64,000 nucleotides of DNA, from positions 813 through 64,812 of the forward strand of contig MNCI01002249.1 of assembly GCA_015680685.1 (NCBI GenBank), read 5' to 3'. This document shows, piece after piece, positions 1 through 10,764 of the stretch. Made by a program: the position numbers and the translations under genes. The DNA is from Gnetum montanum. Its lineage: Eukaryota; Streptophyta; Gnetopsida; Gnetales; Gnetaceae. How positions within the stretch are numbered: the first letter of the stretch is position 1; each line of letters opens with the position of its first letter. The notes under the pieces were generated by a model, which worked only from the letters and a program-made list of their open reading frames with translations, was not told the origin of the DNA and made no database searches.

Positions 1-113
1 ACGCCGGGCGCAGAGACCGACGGATGCCCACTTGCTTCAATCCTTGCTCTTTGGTGTAATCTTCATGCTGCCGTTGGAAATCCTGTCGTCGAGCGTGTAC
101 GCTGAGGAGCCGG

Positions 114-230
114 GCGTAGACGCTGGGCGTAGACGCCGGGCGTGAACGCTGGGCGTGAACGCCGGACGTAGACACTGGGCGTAGACGCTGGGCGTGAACG
201 CTGGGCGTAGACGCTGGGCGTGAACGCTGG
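114..230. repeat. 13-bp minisatellite, nine units
   Basis: Nine consecutive 13-bp units of the form GCGTAGACGCTGG or GCGTGAACGCTGG fill exactly 117 bases. A few degenerate units precede them (about 93-113) and one lies at position 1. The block is CpG-rich, unlike everything around it. Because 13 is not a multiple of three, the minus strand reads as a 13-residue peptide repeat; I treat that as a by-product, not a gene. Bases 231-265 are AT-rich and unassigned. Confidence 0.9.
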
Positions 231-265
231 CACAACACTTAAAAATATTTTTGTGGTGTTTCACA

Positions 266-533
266 AACAACATGGAAGAAATTTTTCACATAAGCTCAGG
301 TCTGAGTGATTAAGGAATAAAGATTCATTTTGAATTCTAGAACAACCCAACAAGTACAGAAAGAAAACAATTATGGCAAAAAGCTTAAAAGCCTTTCCAT
401 GTGTCATAAAATCAGAGATGATATTATTCAAATTTAATAACAATATTTAGTATAGATATGGTATTATTAGTTAATAAAGAAGATCATTACCTAGAGGTTC
501 AATGTTCATTTCAAACCAAGTTTATGAGGATGG
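266..533 (+). repeat. E2 5' LTR, first piece
   Basis: This stretch is colinear with 52728-52990, where the same sequence continues without interruption into the E2 3' LTR. It breaks off at 533, where element E1 begins, and resumes at 10411. It is also related to 52245-52438, the first copy of a 501-bp tandem duplication. The true left boundary of the LTR is not clear: homology to the other copies starts near 266, but I see no clean TG start and no target duplication there. Confidence 0.7.
529..533. repeat. E1 target-site duplication, left copy
   Basis: The five bases GATGG sit directly before the E1 5' LTR. The right copy is AATGG at 10406-10410, one mismatch. The uninterrupted sequence in the E2 3' LTR (near 52985) reads GAGGATGGCAAATGAG, which confirms that one copy of GATGG was the target. 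Confidence 0.85.
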
Positions 534-539
534 TGATGA

Positions 540-668
540 GAGCAGTTACTCTAGTAGTTATTCTAATTATTAGAGTGGTTATTCTAGCCGTTACTCTAGT
601 AGTTATTCTAATTAATACAGTGGTTACTCTAGTAGTTACTCTAGTAGTTATTGTAATTATTAGAGTAG
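540..668 (+). repeat. U3 tandem repeats of E1 5' LTR
   Basis: Short imperfect repeats built on GTTACTCTAGTAG and GTTATTCTAATTATTAGAG run up to 13 bases before the TATA box. The 3' LTR has a related array at about 9466-9617 with a different arrangement, so the array changed length or order after insertion. Position suggests an enhancer-like U3 array, which is inference. Confidence 0.8.
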
Positions 669-681
669 TTGCTCCCAAGCC

Positions 682-690
682 TATAAATAT
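682..690 (+). promoter_or_regulatory. TATA box of E1 5' LTR
   Basis: TATAAATAT follows the U3 repeat array and precedes an AATAAA at 858. The 3' LTR keeps TATAAATA at 9635-9642. Confidence 0.75.
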
Positions 691-1443
691 AGTGCCCATG
701 TGCACAATTGGGAAAGAAGTCTTTTAGCAGTCAAGTAGCAAAACTCTTGTAGTCTATTTGAAAGTTAGAGTATTTTCCAAGTGCCCATAGTAGGAGGTCT
801 AAGTGTGGATGGATCTTTATTCGAGCATTATGTACCTGAGCATACCTTGTGTATAGCAATAAAGACAAGCTCTTCAATTTATCCTTCTAGGACTTGAGAT
901 TTGTTTTCTTACACATTTCTTTTATTTTATTTTCTTATGCATTTATTTTATTTTATGCATTTTACATTTCTGTTATTAGCATAGCAATTCATTTTGATCA
1001 ATTAAGCAAATCATTAAATTACACAAGCACGACCATTTCGAGTGTGTGTGTAATGCTTGGTAACCCAGTAACGATTAGCGTTTGATAATCCTAGCAGTGT
1101 TGCACTAGTTCATGATGTGTATGGCAAGTGGGAATAGATGGTGGTGTTAGGATTAGTTAGAACTTAGTTAATGAGTAGTGAAGTTAAATTAGTCACTTAG
1201 TTACCTCTCTCCTTCCCTACTAGCATAGGACATAAAAACATAAAAGCTATAAAAATCATGTGCCTCAAGCTTACTTAACCATACAATTGTGACACACAGG
1301 TAAGCTTGGGAAGACAACGATCAACCAACCCATCCTTGTTCCACAAGGGTGCATAAGCACTTAGCTTTTGGAATTCAACTAGATCGTGCATGAAACGCTC
1401 ATATTCGTATGCTTGAGCATAGGGGTACCTCGCCACTCATCAT

Positions 1444-1461
1444 TAGCACCATTGCCAGGGA
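1444..1461 (+). other. E1 primer-binding site (tRNA-Asp type, decayed)
   Basis: TAGCACCATTGCCAGGGA starts two bases after the LTR end. It matches the Athila primer-binding site complementary to tRNA-Asp (TGGCGCCGTTGCCGGGGA, from general knowledge) with four changes, all G to A or C to T, as expected from deamination of methylated cytosine. Confidence 0.75.
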
Positions 1462-1578
1462 CTTAGTTGTTTGTGCGCTAACTAGAACATAGGAAATCAT
1501 TCACATCGTTGGAATGAACCCTTAGGGTTGGTTGAGAAAATAATAAACAAGAATACATTGCACACTGAACAAATAAGT

Positions 1579-3498
1579 ATGTCTCCTTCTTCATACAAAA
1601 GTGCCTCACTACCTAGGTCTGAAACAAGAAATAGTCAGCGATGTAATACACATGACGTTGATCAGCCAGTCCCTCAACAAGTTTGAGTGGTATATATTCA
1701 TCCCGATGAGTATATACCAAACTTCACCTTTATCCTCCATCAAGATAAACAACTACGTTGGTGAGACTTAGAAGGTAACATAGTATTACCTCCTGATCGT
1801 TTAGTCCTGAGCATGCTTCTTCATGTTCTCACACAAATTGGCATGCCACACTTACATGTAGAATACGTTGTGCAAGACCATGACTCAAAAGAATACTGTT
1901 CCACAAAGGCACAACATCAAAGGGACTTGCAATAGGAGAGACATCATAAGTCTTTGAAGGGTAAGTGGTCCCAGGATACCCCACATATCTTATGCAAAAA
2001 TGAGGGTGGTGAACCTACCTTAGCCAGTCACCCACATAATGATGTTCCTCCCCTTCACTTTGGCCAAGGGGTTGTGTATCAAAACCTTCATTTCACTGTT
2101 CATGACCTAGGTTCTGATACCCATGGGCACAAAGGATCTAAAAAAGGAACATGGACACATGATAAAGGTGGACATTTTGATCACAATTGTGATCGAGGCT
2201 GTGACCGTAGAAGAGAAGGTAGTAGACACCATCATGGTGATGGTTCCCCTTCTTCTTTATCTTCATCATCTCCTTCACCCTCTCCTTCAGTATCTAGACA
2301 TAGTCATAAAGAAAAAGACCATGGGGATGGAGGTAGGCAAAGTGGAAGTCATAGGAAAAATGGTCAGGAAAGGGGACGAGGGCACTCTAGAGAGTCACGA
2401 CATAGAAAAAGGAAGAGTAGGGAACAGCGTAGGCATCATAGACACCATGGACGAGACGATCATGATGAACCCCTACTCGCTACTTGAAGTATGCTAGACA
2501 TAACTGAGGCTGTTAGAATTCCAACAAGGCACCAGAAAGATAGTAAGATCAAGAGATTAGATATGAACAACATCCCACAATTTGAAGGGGGATACAATGT
2601 TGATCCTCAAAATCACTTACAAGAATTCCATGATGCGTGTGCCTTACAAAACATAGAGAACGAATGGCAAAAACTTAAGTTGTTCCCATGGACACTACTT
2701 AAAGAAGTGGAAAGCTGGTACCTATCCTTAGAATCGGAATCCATTTATAGATGGAGTACTATGTTAGAATTATTCAACAATAAGTACCAAACGTACTCTT
2801 GAGTGTCTAACCTACGAAAGCAAATCCAAGGCTAGAAACAAGGAGGACATGAACCCTTGGATGCTGCCATGGGTCGATACTATGCACTGTTACATTGTTA
2901 TCCTGGCCATGGTTATTTGCAAAGGAATCAACAACACCATATCGTAGATGGGCTTAGGTATGAAACGAGAAGAACCCTTGGGAATTATGCCCAAGGAAGA
3001 CTATCTAAGCTTAGGTCCCATCAAATTTAAAGACTATTGGAGCAAGTCAGTAAAGAAGAAGGTGAGCTATGGAAGAGAGAAAATGTAAAAGAGTATAACT
3101 GAGATCCTTCCCTTTGGAAGAGGGGAGTAAGATTCTGTGAGGATGAAGAAGAGTCATCACTCGAAGAGATGATGAATAGGAAAACTTTGCCTATCCAAAA
3201 GATGACATCAGAAGTTTTCACAAAGGTAGACCAAATGTGGGATTCCCTAGATAATAGATTTCAAAATGTTCTTAAAATAATAGAGGAGTCTAGAGAGCAA
3301 GGTAGTGATCGCGAAAAAAGAAAAAAGAGAGAAGTTGAACATGCATGTAGCAAGGGTAAGGGCAAAGTTGCCATCATTGAAGAGGTTGTGGAGTCAAAAA
3401 TAGATAATGATAGTGGATGTGAAATATGTCAGTATGACCATTATAATCTCACATTTGTAAGAGTCTGGGGTGTATGCACTCAACCCATGATTGAATAA
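1579..3498 (+). pseudogene. gag: E1 gag (broken)
   Basis: One reading frame starts at ATG 1579 and continues, interrupted by stops, to 3498. In order it encodes an N-terminal part, a low-complexity Ser/His/Arg/Lys-rich stretch (about 2100-2480), a capsid-like core (about 2560-2800, with MNNIPQFEGG, W and LLKEVESWYLSLE), then a Lys/Glu-rich segment with CEICQYDH near 3418. Stops within the frame are mostly single-base changes. The E2 copy (41399-43371) has the same layout, which supports the assignment. Confidence 0.8.
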
Positions 3499-6400
3499 AT
3501 GGCAAGCACCCCAAAGGTTACCTAACCCCCAAGGTAACCCAAGATAGTTCATCCAACCCTTAACATATTATCCCAGTGCAACTCCACCACAACTAATTGA
3601 GCAATATCAATAATGGCAATACCCACAATCATGGGAAATGCCACCACTAATGCAATAGTATCCTTACCGGCAACCTGACTCGTATGAATATTACGTGCAG
3701 CAGCCAATCTCTCCATGTGACTCTACTAGTCATGTTACTACTCAACCTCACTACCAAGCTCATGAGTATTATGGGACTCCTTCTTCTAGAGGCAATATTC
3801 TTCAAGCATATCATCATTCTCATTCGACCGCATCTTTTCCACCAATAGCTCAACTACCACCTGCTCCCACGATGCAAGGTGAAATCCCTACCCAACCGTA
3901 GCAACGTAACGCCACGAGGGTTGTTAACTCTCAACCTAATATTGGTTCCAACAATCACATGAAGAAAAGACCTTTCTTCAGAACCAACAGTCTAACCAAG
4001 CCCTTGCAATCACAAGCAGCTGATTCCTTAGATACCTTAGTATTAATCAAAACTTTGAAGCCCCCTTTAACCTAATCACCACACTCAATGCATCGAGTCA
4101 TGCTAACACATGCCATCACCAATTGGATCAAAGCTGGCCACCTTCTCAAGAAATTCTCTAATCCTGGGAGTTCTTTGATATACTTACAAATCATTGGAAA
4201 TGCATTGTGTAAGGCTCTTCTGGATTCAAGTTTTAGTTTTAACTTGATTTCTCAAGAAATGTACAAGGCATGGAACCTACCTCCATTAAAAAAGACCAAC
4301 ATACGTCTAGAGTTGGCCAACCAGTCCATCATTGTCCCATTGGGATTGGTGGAAGACATTGTTACCACTGTTTGTGAGTGGTTGTACCCATCTTATTTCC
4401 TAGTGATTCAAGTAAACAATGGTAAGGGGGACTTCCCAATCATAATGGGAAGATCATGGCTAAGCACCATCGATGCACACCTAGGAATCCATAATCTTTC
4501 CCTAGAAATATCAAAGAAAAATACATTCAAAAAGATCAAAAAGAAGAAAGTTTTGTGCATCGCATACAGTGACACAGGGTGTAATTTTGTGCAGAGGTCA
4601 TGGTTTGTGAAAAGTTTAGCATTTCTTGGATGCAATCAGTGTGCATAAGTGATTAATATATAAAGATGCCCATATGTAGCAACCACACGATAGGAAGACA
4701 CCCAGTGGCTAATAGCTAATCAAGAAAGTAGTCCACTCATATGCATGGAACCAACTAATGGTTTGACTTGTGCTTATGTCGATAGCATAAACACATTAAA
4801 GTAAGTCCACTGCCAACTTCCAAGTCTTAACCTTGAAAATATCAACTGGGGGAAGTTGGAAATCCCTAAGAAATTTAAGAAGGATCCCCTCAAGCTAAAA
4901 CCATTGCCCACTAGTATGGAATACATGTTCCTTAAAAATGGAAAACAGGTAATTATCAAAGTTAAGGTTACTCCTCAATAGAAAGAAAAACTACTAAGGG
5001 TAATAAATAAATGGTCATAAGCCTTTGCTTGATCATATCCTGAATTAACTGAAATAGATCCTAGGATATGCCAACATAGAATTTACCCTGACCCTTCCAT
5101 GAAGCCTCAAAGACAACTAGAGAGGTGATTGAACGCTAAGCTAAAGCAAGTAGTTAAGATACAAATCAAACAGCTTCTCAAGGATGGGTTCATATACCCC
5201 ATTGCTGATAGCGAATGGGTTAGCCCCTTAGTTATTGTGCCTAAAAAGGGAGGCAAATGGAGGGTGTGCATAGATTTTAGGCTCCTAAATATGGCAACAT
5301 TCAAAGATTACTTTTCATTGCCATTTGTTGGCCAAGTCTTAGACACCATCGCAGGGCATTGCTATTACAGTTTTTTGGATGGATATAGCAAATATAACCA
5401 AATACAAATAGCCCCAAAAGACCAAGCCAAGACTATGTTCACCAGTCCTTGTGGAATGTTTGCATACAAATAGATGTCATTTGGCTTGCGCAATGCCCCT
5501 ACAACATTTTAACAACTAGTTCTAAGCATATTCTAATGGTAGATAGGGAATGGTATGGAGGTCTTTATGGATGACTTCTCCACTTATGGAGAAAAATTTG
5601 ATCAAGCCTTGGACCAGTTGAAGCAAATGTTAAAAAGATGTGCAGAAACTAATTTGAGGCTCAATTGGCAGAAGAGCCATTTGATGGTCCAAGAAGGCAT
5701 ATTACGAGGACACAAAATCTGACACATAGGGATAGAGGTAGACCCTAAGAAAATCAAAATTATCCAAGGAATTACCCATCAACCAGAAACTGTCAAAGAT
5801 ATTCGGTCATTCCTTGGACATACTGGCTACTATAGGAGATTTATTAAGAACTTTTCAAAGGTTTCCAAATCATTGGTATAATTAACAAAAAAGGACGTAC
5901 CTTTTGAGTGCACCAAGGAATGCGAATTAACTTTCCAAACTTTGAAACAGAAGCTAGTAGAAACACCCATTCTGCAAGCTCCTGACAGGTCCAAACCATT
6001 CCATATCATGACTGACGCGTCCAACTATGCCTTAGGAGCCATACTTACACAGTTAGATGACCAGAAGCATCCTTACTACATCCACTGTGCAAGTAGAAGT
6101 ATCGTTGCTACACCACGTAACTACACTACCACAAAGAAAGAATTAATGGCTATAGTGTTTACATTAGAAAAGGTTAGACACTATGTATTAGGATATAAAG
6201 TATATGTACATACAGATCATAATGTAATTTGGTTCCTCATGAATAACCCAATGGTAAGCCCTTGTATCATATGATGACTTGTAATCTTACAAGAGTTCAA
6301 TCTTACGATTATTTATTGTAAAGGCATTGAGAACATAGTTTTTGATCATTTATGTTAGTTGCGATGGGACAACAAAGAGGATGAGTATCAAATTTCTAAT

Positions 6401-7545
6401 TATTTCCCTAATGAATTCCTCTTTTCTGGAGTAGTGAATAATCAATCACCCATGGAGAAAAATTGGTATAGTAGCATTCTTACCTATCTCCTCACCCAAC
6501 AAACATCACAAGAGTTAAACCTTAAGAAGAAACAACAGTTTCTTCACCAAGCCAAGTACTTTATGGAGATCAATGGGCAACTTTACAAAGTTTGTCCCAA
6601 TGGCTTGGTTCGATGGTGTGTTCCTGATATAGATCAACTACAAGTTCTCCAAGATGCTCATGAGGGTCCCTGTGGGGGTCATTATGCTGGGAGATGAATG
6701 GCCATCAAGATCCTACTTGCAAGATATTATTGGCCTACATTATTTTGGGATGTCCATCATTTCATCCAATCTTGTGAGCACTATCAATGTGATGGGGGAA
6801 TGATTGCTAGAATGGAGGATCTGCAATAATGGATTCAACCATTAGAACCCTTCAACATTTGGGGAATTGATTTTATGGGGCCAATTACACCAATGTTCAA
6901 TAGAAAAGCTTATATTATTGTTACTATTGATTACCTAATAAAATGTGTAGAAGAAGCTTCTATTAAGGATTGTACATCATCTACAATTGCATGATTTATT
7001 TAACAACAAATCATAAATAGGCTTGGTGTGCCACGTGCACTTATTTTAGACAATGGTACACACTTCACAAGTGCAACTTTTAAAAAATGAATGCAACGCT
7101 TAGGAGTTGAACACAAACTAACAACACCATACAGCCCCCAAGTGAATGGTTAAGCTGAAGTTACCAATAGGAAGATTATGAAAATATTAACAAGAACTAT
7201 TAGCAAGTTTAGGCGAGACTAGAGCACTAAACTAAATGATGCTCTTTGGGCATACCGCTCCACATGGAAACTCCCTATAGGCTACTCTCCCTATAAGTTA
7301 GTGTACTATAAATTAGCAATGCTTCCCATTCAAACTGAGCTCCATACACTATCCAGGACATGTGACCTCAACCTTAACCTTGACCAAGCATAGAAACTGT
7401 TGGTCAATGTGCAATAAACCAAACCTTTCCAAGAGCTTAGGACAGCTAGTACACATGCTACCTTTCTTGATGGACAAAATTGCTTACTATTTCAGATCTC
7501 CTCCTTCCAACTTAGTCATGGGGGAGATGGCAACCTATGCTAACC
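3499..7545 (+). pseudogene. pol: E1 protease-RT-RNase H-integrase (broken pol)
   Basis: Ty3-type order PR-RT-RH-INT. A proline/tyrosine-rich gag tail (3500-4080) precedes the protease (4088-4648), whose active site reads ALLDSSFSF, so the DSG motif became DSS; PIIMGRSWL near 4435 is the second protease landmark. RT spans about 5040-5900, with WRVCIDFRLLN, FLDGYSKYNQIQI and the catalytic VFMDDFS near 5560. RNase H is at about 5942-6280 (MTDASNYALGA, KELMAIVF). Integrase is at about 6590-7330, with GIDFMGPI and LILDNGTHF and an E after a stop at 7153; the second cysteine of its HHCC finger appears changed to tyrosine. Many stops and frameshifts. Confidence 0.9.
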
Positions 7546-9450
7546 ATTCTAGGCTCTCATTTCTTTTTGAATTTTTTTTTACACATTTTTTTTTTACACA
7601 TTCTTTCAAATTTTCTTATTTTTGTTTTACACCATCGTTCATGTTTTTACTATTTCTTTGTTTACTTGATTTATTTTTATTCATCATCTAATAAGTACTC
7701 ATGATGATGGATTAAATTATATCATATTGATTGGTAATGTTTGGTTTTTACCTTTGAATTATGATGCTGATATTAAGGTATGGTTCTTTTGGTAAAACAG
7801 TCAATGAGTCCATGTCGTCCACTCATCCATAAAACTCTATGGTCTCCTTTGGCTTGGAACTGTACAATCCCCTTTTTCTAAGTAAACTTATTAATGAATT
7901 AGTGGCTGGGTATTTTTCAAACCAAGGAAATACTCAAAGGATGAAAAGGATGTGCCTTCAAGGGGATTCAATGCATTGGTGTTGGCCATTCTCTTAGGTG
8001 CTTGGATGTTTTTTCTTGGGTTTTCCACCATTCTAACATTGTTCAAAAATTAGGAAGCTGAGTGAATAAAAATAAGTATTTGCATGGTGTGGTTCTCATG
8101 CAAAAAAAAATAAAGAAAGATAAAAAAAAAGGTGTGAGAATTCAAAGCACACCCCTTAGACATAATAAAGCAATATGGCTACAAGCACTAGTTATGGAAC
8201 TAGAAAGACATGTTACTCATGCCTGAAGGTTCTCTCTAACTAAAGCCCTTTCTCGCTTCCTGCTTCTCCATATTGCTCTCCTCAGAATGGTGGTGACTCT
8301 TTGTGGAAGCATTCTTGTTACCTCAAGAGGATGGATTGGCCAAGTGTATTGATGCGAGGTCACTGAATGTGGTTGGTTTGAGTCTAGATTTGGGATGATT
8401 TCTACTCAGTTATCTTAACCATGAAATACACAAGGGGCTTTACACAACCTTGTTCTTGGGATTCCATTCCATTCTTTCCTCTCCATCTTTCTTCCCATTT
8501 TTCCACCTCATTGTCAGTTCTATCATTAATCCATTTCTAGGTTGATGCATTATTTTTCTTTGGTGAATTCTTAAGGGTAAGTTTTTCACTCTTGCTTCCA
8601 AATGACATTCCTAAAGCCTACGAACTCTTTGGTTTGTGGGTTTGTCAAGGCATAAAGGGCATGAGCCTACCTTGGGGAGGACCCACTGGCATTTCTTTTT
8701 GGTGCAATTTTTAACTTCTTTCCCTTAAACATTTCTTGCAATCAATCATTTCTTATTTCATCCCCATCCATGACATCCATTTTATTGGCATTCTCATTGA
8801 TATTTTTCATCTTTCTTGTTCCTCATGTTTTTCCATCTTATAGCTATTAGAGGTTCGCTCTTAGTCATGAGAGCCCTAGCATAAATTTTTCAATTTTTTC
8901 CATTTTACTAATTGCCTAACCCCTACACCTTGGGTAGTTGCGAGTGATAAATCTTTGAACCAGTTTCTTCCATAACCACAACTTAGCCAATGCGCTTTAT
9001 ATCAAGGTAAGGTATCAACTGCATTGTGGATTATCTATCCTTGGTCATTTGTGACTGTGTTATGTGTGTAGATGGAGATCATACAAACAATGGACTAGGC
9101 TTGGAGGAAGCACTTAGGATGGACTGAAAATAGAGCATTTACAAAAGGAGCAAGTTTGGTGGCATCACTATGGATAAATAACGTAAGGTACAATCTTGGC
9201 ATTAGCGGCAACACGCTTCATCTTCTTTCTCTCTCTTTCTCTTCAAACTACCAAATAAAGCCTTGGATGTCATTTATGTATGAGTTTTCACCACAATGGT
9301 CATGAACACTAATGTTGTAATATGCTTATTGATCCATTCACTAGGCACATTGAGTTTGTCATCCCATTCCATCATCAATTGTTAATTAGTCAATAATCCC
9401 ATACCTTCCCAATATTTTGTAAGGAACTCAAGGACAAGTTTTCATTTAGT
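7546..9450 (+). other. E1 region between pol and 3' LTR, no intact ORF
   Basis: About 1.9 kb where Athila elements usually carry an env-like ORF. I see no long open frame and no convincing membrane protein. Parts are clearly shared with the matching region of E2 (for example 8125-8280 with 48150-48290, and 8630-8700 with 48645-48720), so it was an ancestral part of the family. It contains T-rich tracts and an A-rich run near 8100. Confidence 0.7.
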
Positions 9451-9460
9451 CATGGGGGTA
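9451..9460 (+). other. E1 polypurine tract
   Basis: CATGGGGGTA lies directly before the 3' LTR at 9461. It is short but purine-rich, where plus-strand priming is expected. A similar GTCATGGGGGAGATGG occurs at the end of pol (about 7517-7532). Confidence 0.55.
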
Positions 9461-10405
9461 TGATGAGAGTGGTTACTCTAGTAGTTATTCTAATTATTAT
9501 AGTTGTTACTCTAGCAGTTATTCTAATTATTAGAGTGGTTACTCTAGTGCTTACTCTATTCAAATTATTAGAGTGGTTAATCTAGTGGTTACTTTAGTAG
9601 TTATTCTAATTATTCGCGTAGTTTCTTCCAAGCCTATAAATACAGTGCCCAAGCACATAATTGGGAAAGAAGTATTTTAGCACTCAAGTAGCAAAACTAT
9701 TATAATATGTTTGAAAGTTAGAGTATTTTTCAAGTGCCCGTAGTAGGAGGTCTAAGTGTGGATAGATCTTTATTTGAGCATTGTGTACCTGAGCACACCT
9801 TGTGTATGGCAATAAATACAAGCTCTTTCATTCATCCTTGTAGCACTTGAGATTTGTTTTCTTACACATTTATTTTATTTTATTTTCTTATGTATTTATT
9901 TTATTTTATTTTATTTTATGCACTTTGCATTTCTGTTATTAGCACAACAATTCATTTTGATCAATTAAGTAAATCATTAAATTACACAAGCATGACCGCT
10001 TCGAGCATGCGTGTAATACTTGGTAACCTGGTAACGATTAGCATTTGGTAATTCCAGTAGTGCTGCACTAGTTCAGGATGTGTATGGAAAGTGGGAATGG
10101 ATGCTAGTGTTAGGATTACTTAGAACTTAGTTAATGAGTAGTTAAGTTAAATTAGTCACTTAGTTACCTCTCTCCTTCCCTATTAGCATAGGACATAAAA
10201 ACATAAAAGCTATAAGAATCATATGCCTCAAGCTTACTTAACCATACAATCGTGACATACAGGTAGGCTTGGGAAGACAACGATCAACCAACTTGTCTTT
10301 ATTCCACAAGGGCACATAAGCCCTTAGTCCTTGGAATTCAACCAGATCATGCATGAAACACTCGTATTCGTATGGTTGAGTTTAGGGGTACATTGTCGCT
10401 CATCA
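9461..10405 (+). repeat. E1 3' LTR
   Basis: Starts TGATGAGAG and ends CTCATCA, 945 bp, matching 534-1442 throughout. TATAAATA is at 9635-9642. The E2 LTR sequence resumes right after the target duplication at 10406-10410. Confidence 0.95.
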
Positions 10406-10410
10406 AATGG

Positions 10411-10764
10411 TAAATGAGAAAAAGCTTAACCTCTTTGATTCATTGTACCTAGACTCATATTCCAACACTCACACTCAAACCCACATCTTTTGAACTAAGA
10501 AATAAACACCTTACCTTCACTCTAAATGGTTTTGAATAAAAAAATAATTTTTGATTTAGTACCTATTTCAAGTTGACAATAGTTTACATAAGGTTTTTTC
10601 ATACATTTTTTGAAAGGATGACATATCTTGTTTTCCTTTTAATTCTAAAGTTGCATACCATATTATTTCCAAAAGTGATTTTATTCCTAACAAATTTAAT
10701 AAGGCCTAAAATATGCAATTATCTCCTCACTTTTGGATGAGGAACATGGAAGATATTTGGAAAG
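10411..10764 (+). repeat. E2 5' LTR, second piece
   Basis: Colinear with 52990-53370 of the E2 3' LTR. It lies between the insertions of E1 (ending 10405) and E3 (starting 10765). The last five bases, GAAAG (10760-10764), are the left target duplication of E3; the right copy is AAAAG at 40052-40056. Confidence 0.9.

Larger units (their letters stand above)
534..1442 (+). repeat. E1 5' LTR
   Basis: The LTR starts TGATGAG and ends CTCATCA, a short terminal inverted repeat with the usual TG...CA. U3 holds tandem repeats (540-668), TATAAATAT lies at 682-690 and a poly(A) signal AATAAA at 858-863, giving a normal U3-R-U5 order. The partner is at 9461-10405. Confidence 0.95.
534..10405 (+). mobile_element. 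E1: Athila-like Ty3/gypsy LTR retrotransposon, decayed
   Basis: A complete 9.87-kb element with two LTRs (534-1442 and 9461-10405), a primer-binding site, gag, protease, RT, RNase H, integrase and a polypurine tract. It is flanked by a 5-bp target duplication and sits inside the E2 5' LTR. The Athila assignment rests on three things: the primer-binding site fits a decayed tRNA-Asp type, the RT block resembles Athila (key residues AGHCYYSFLDGYSKYNQI), and a 1.9-kb region separates pol from the 3' LTR. All frames carry stops, so it is inactive. The two LTRs differ at about 8 of 67 aligned bases in one stretch I compared (near 840-905 against 9785-9850), so the insertion is old. Confidence 0.93.

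Noticed and set aside
37-273. Open minus-strand frame with a 13-residue repeat
   Set aside because: It is the translation of the 13-bp minisatellite; any frame through it stays open. No other support.
7362-7691. Possible env protein with a hydrophobic tail in E1
   Set aside because: The hydrophobic part comes from T-rich DNA after pol; there is no signal peptide or separate start, and E2 has no matching frame.
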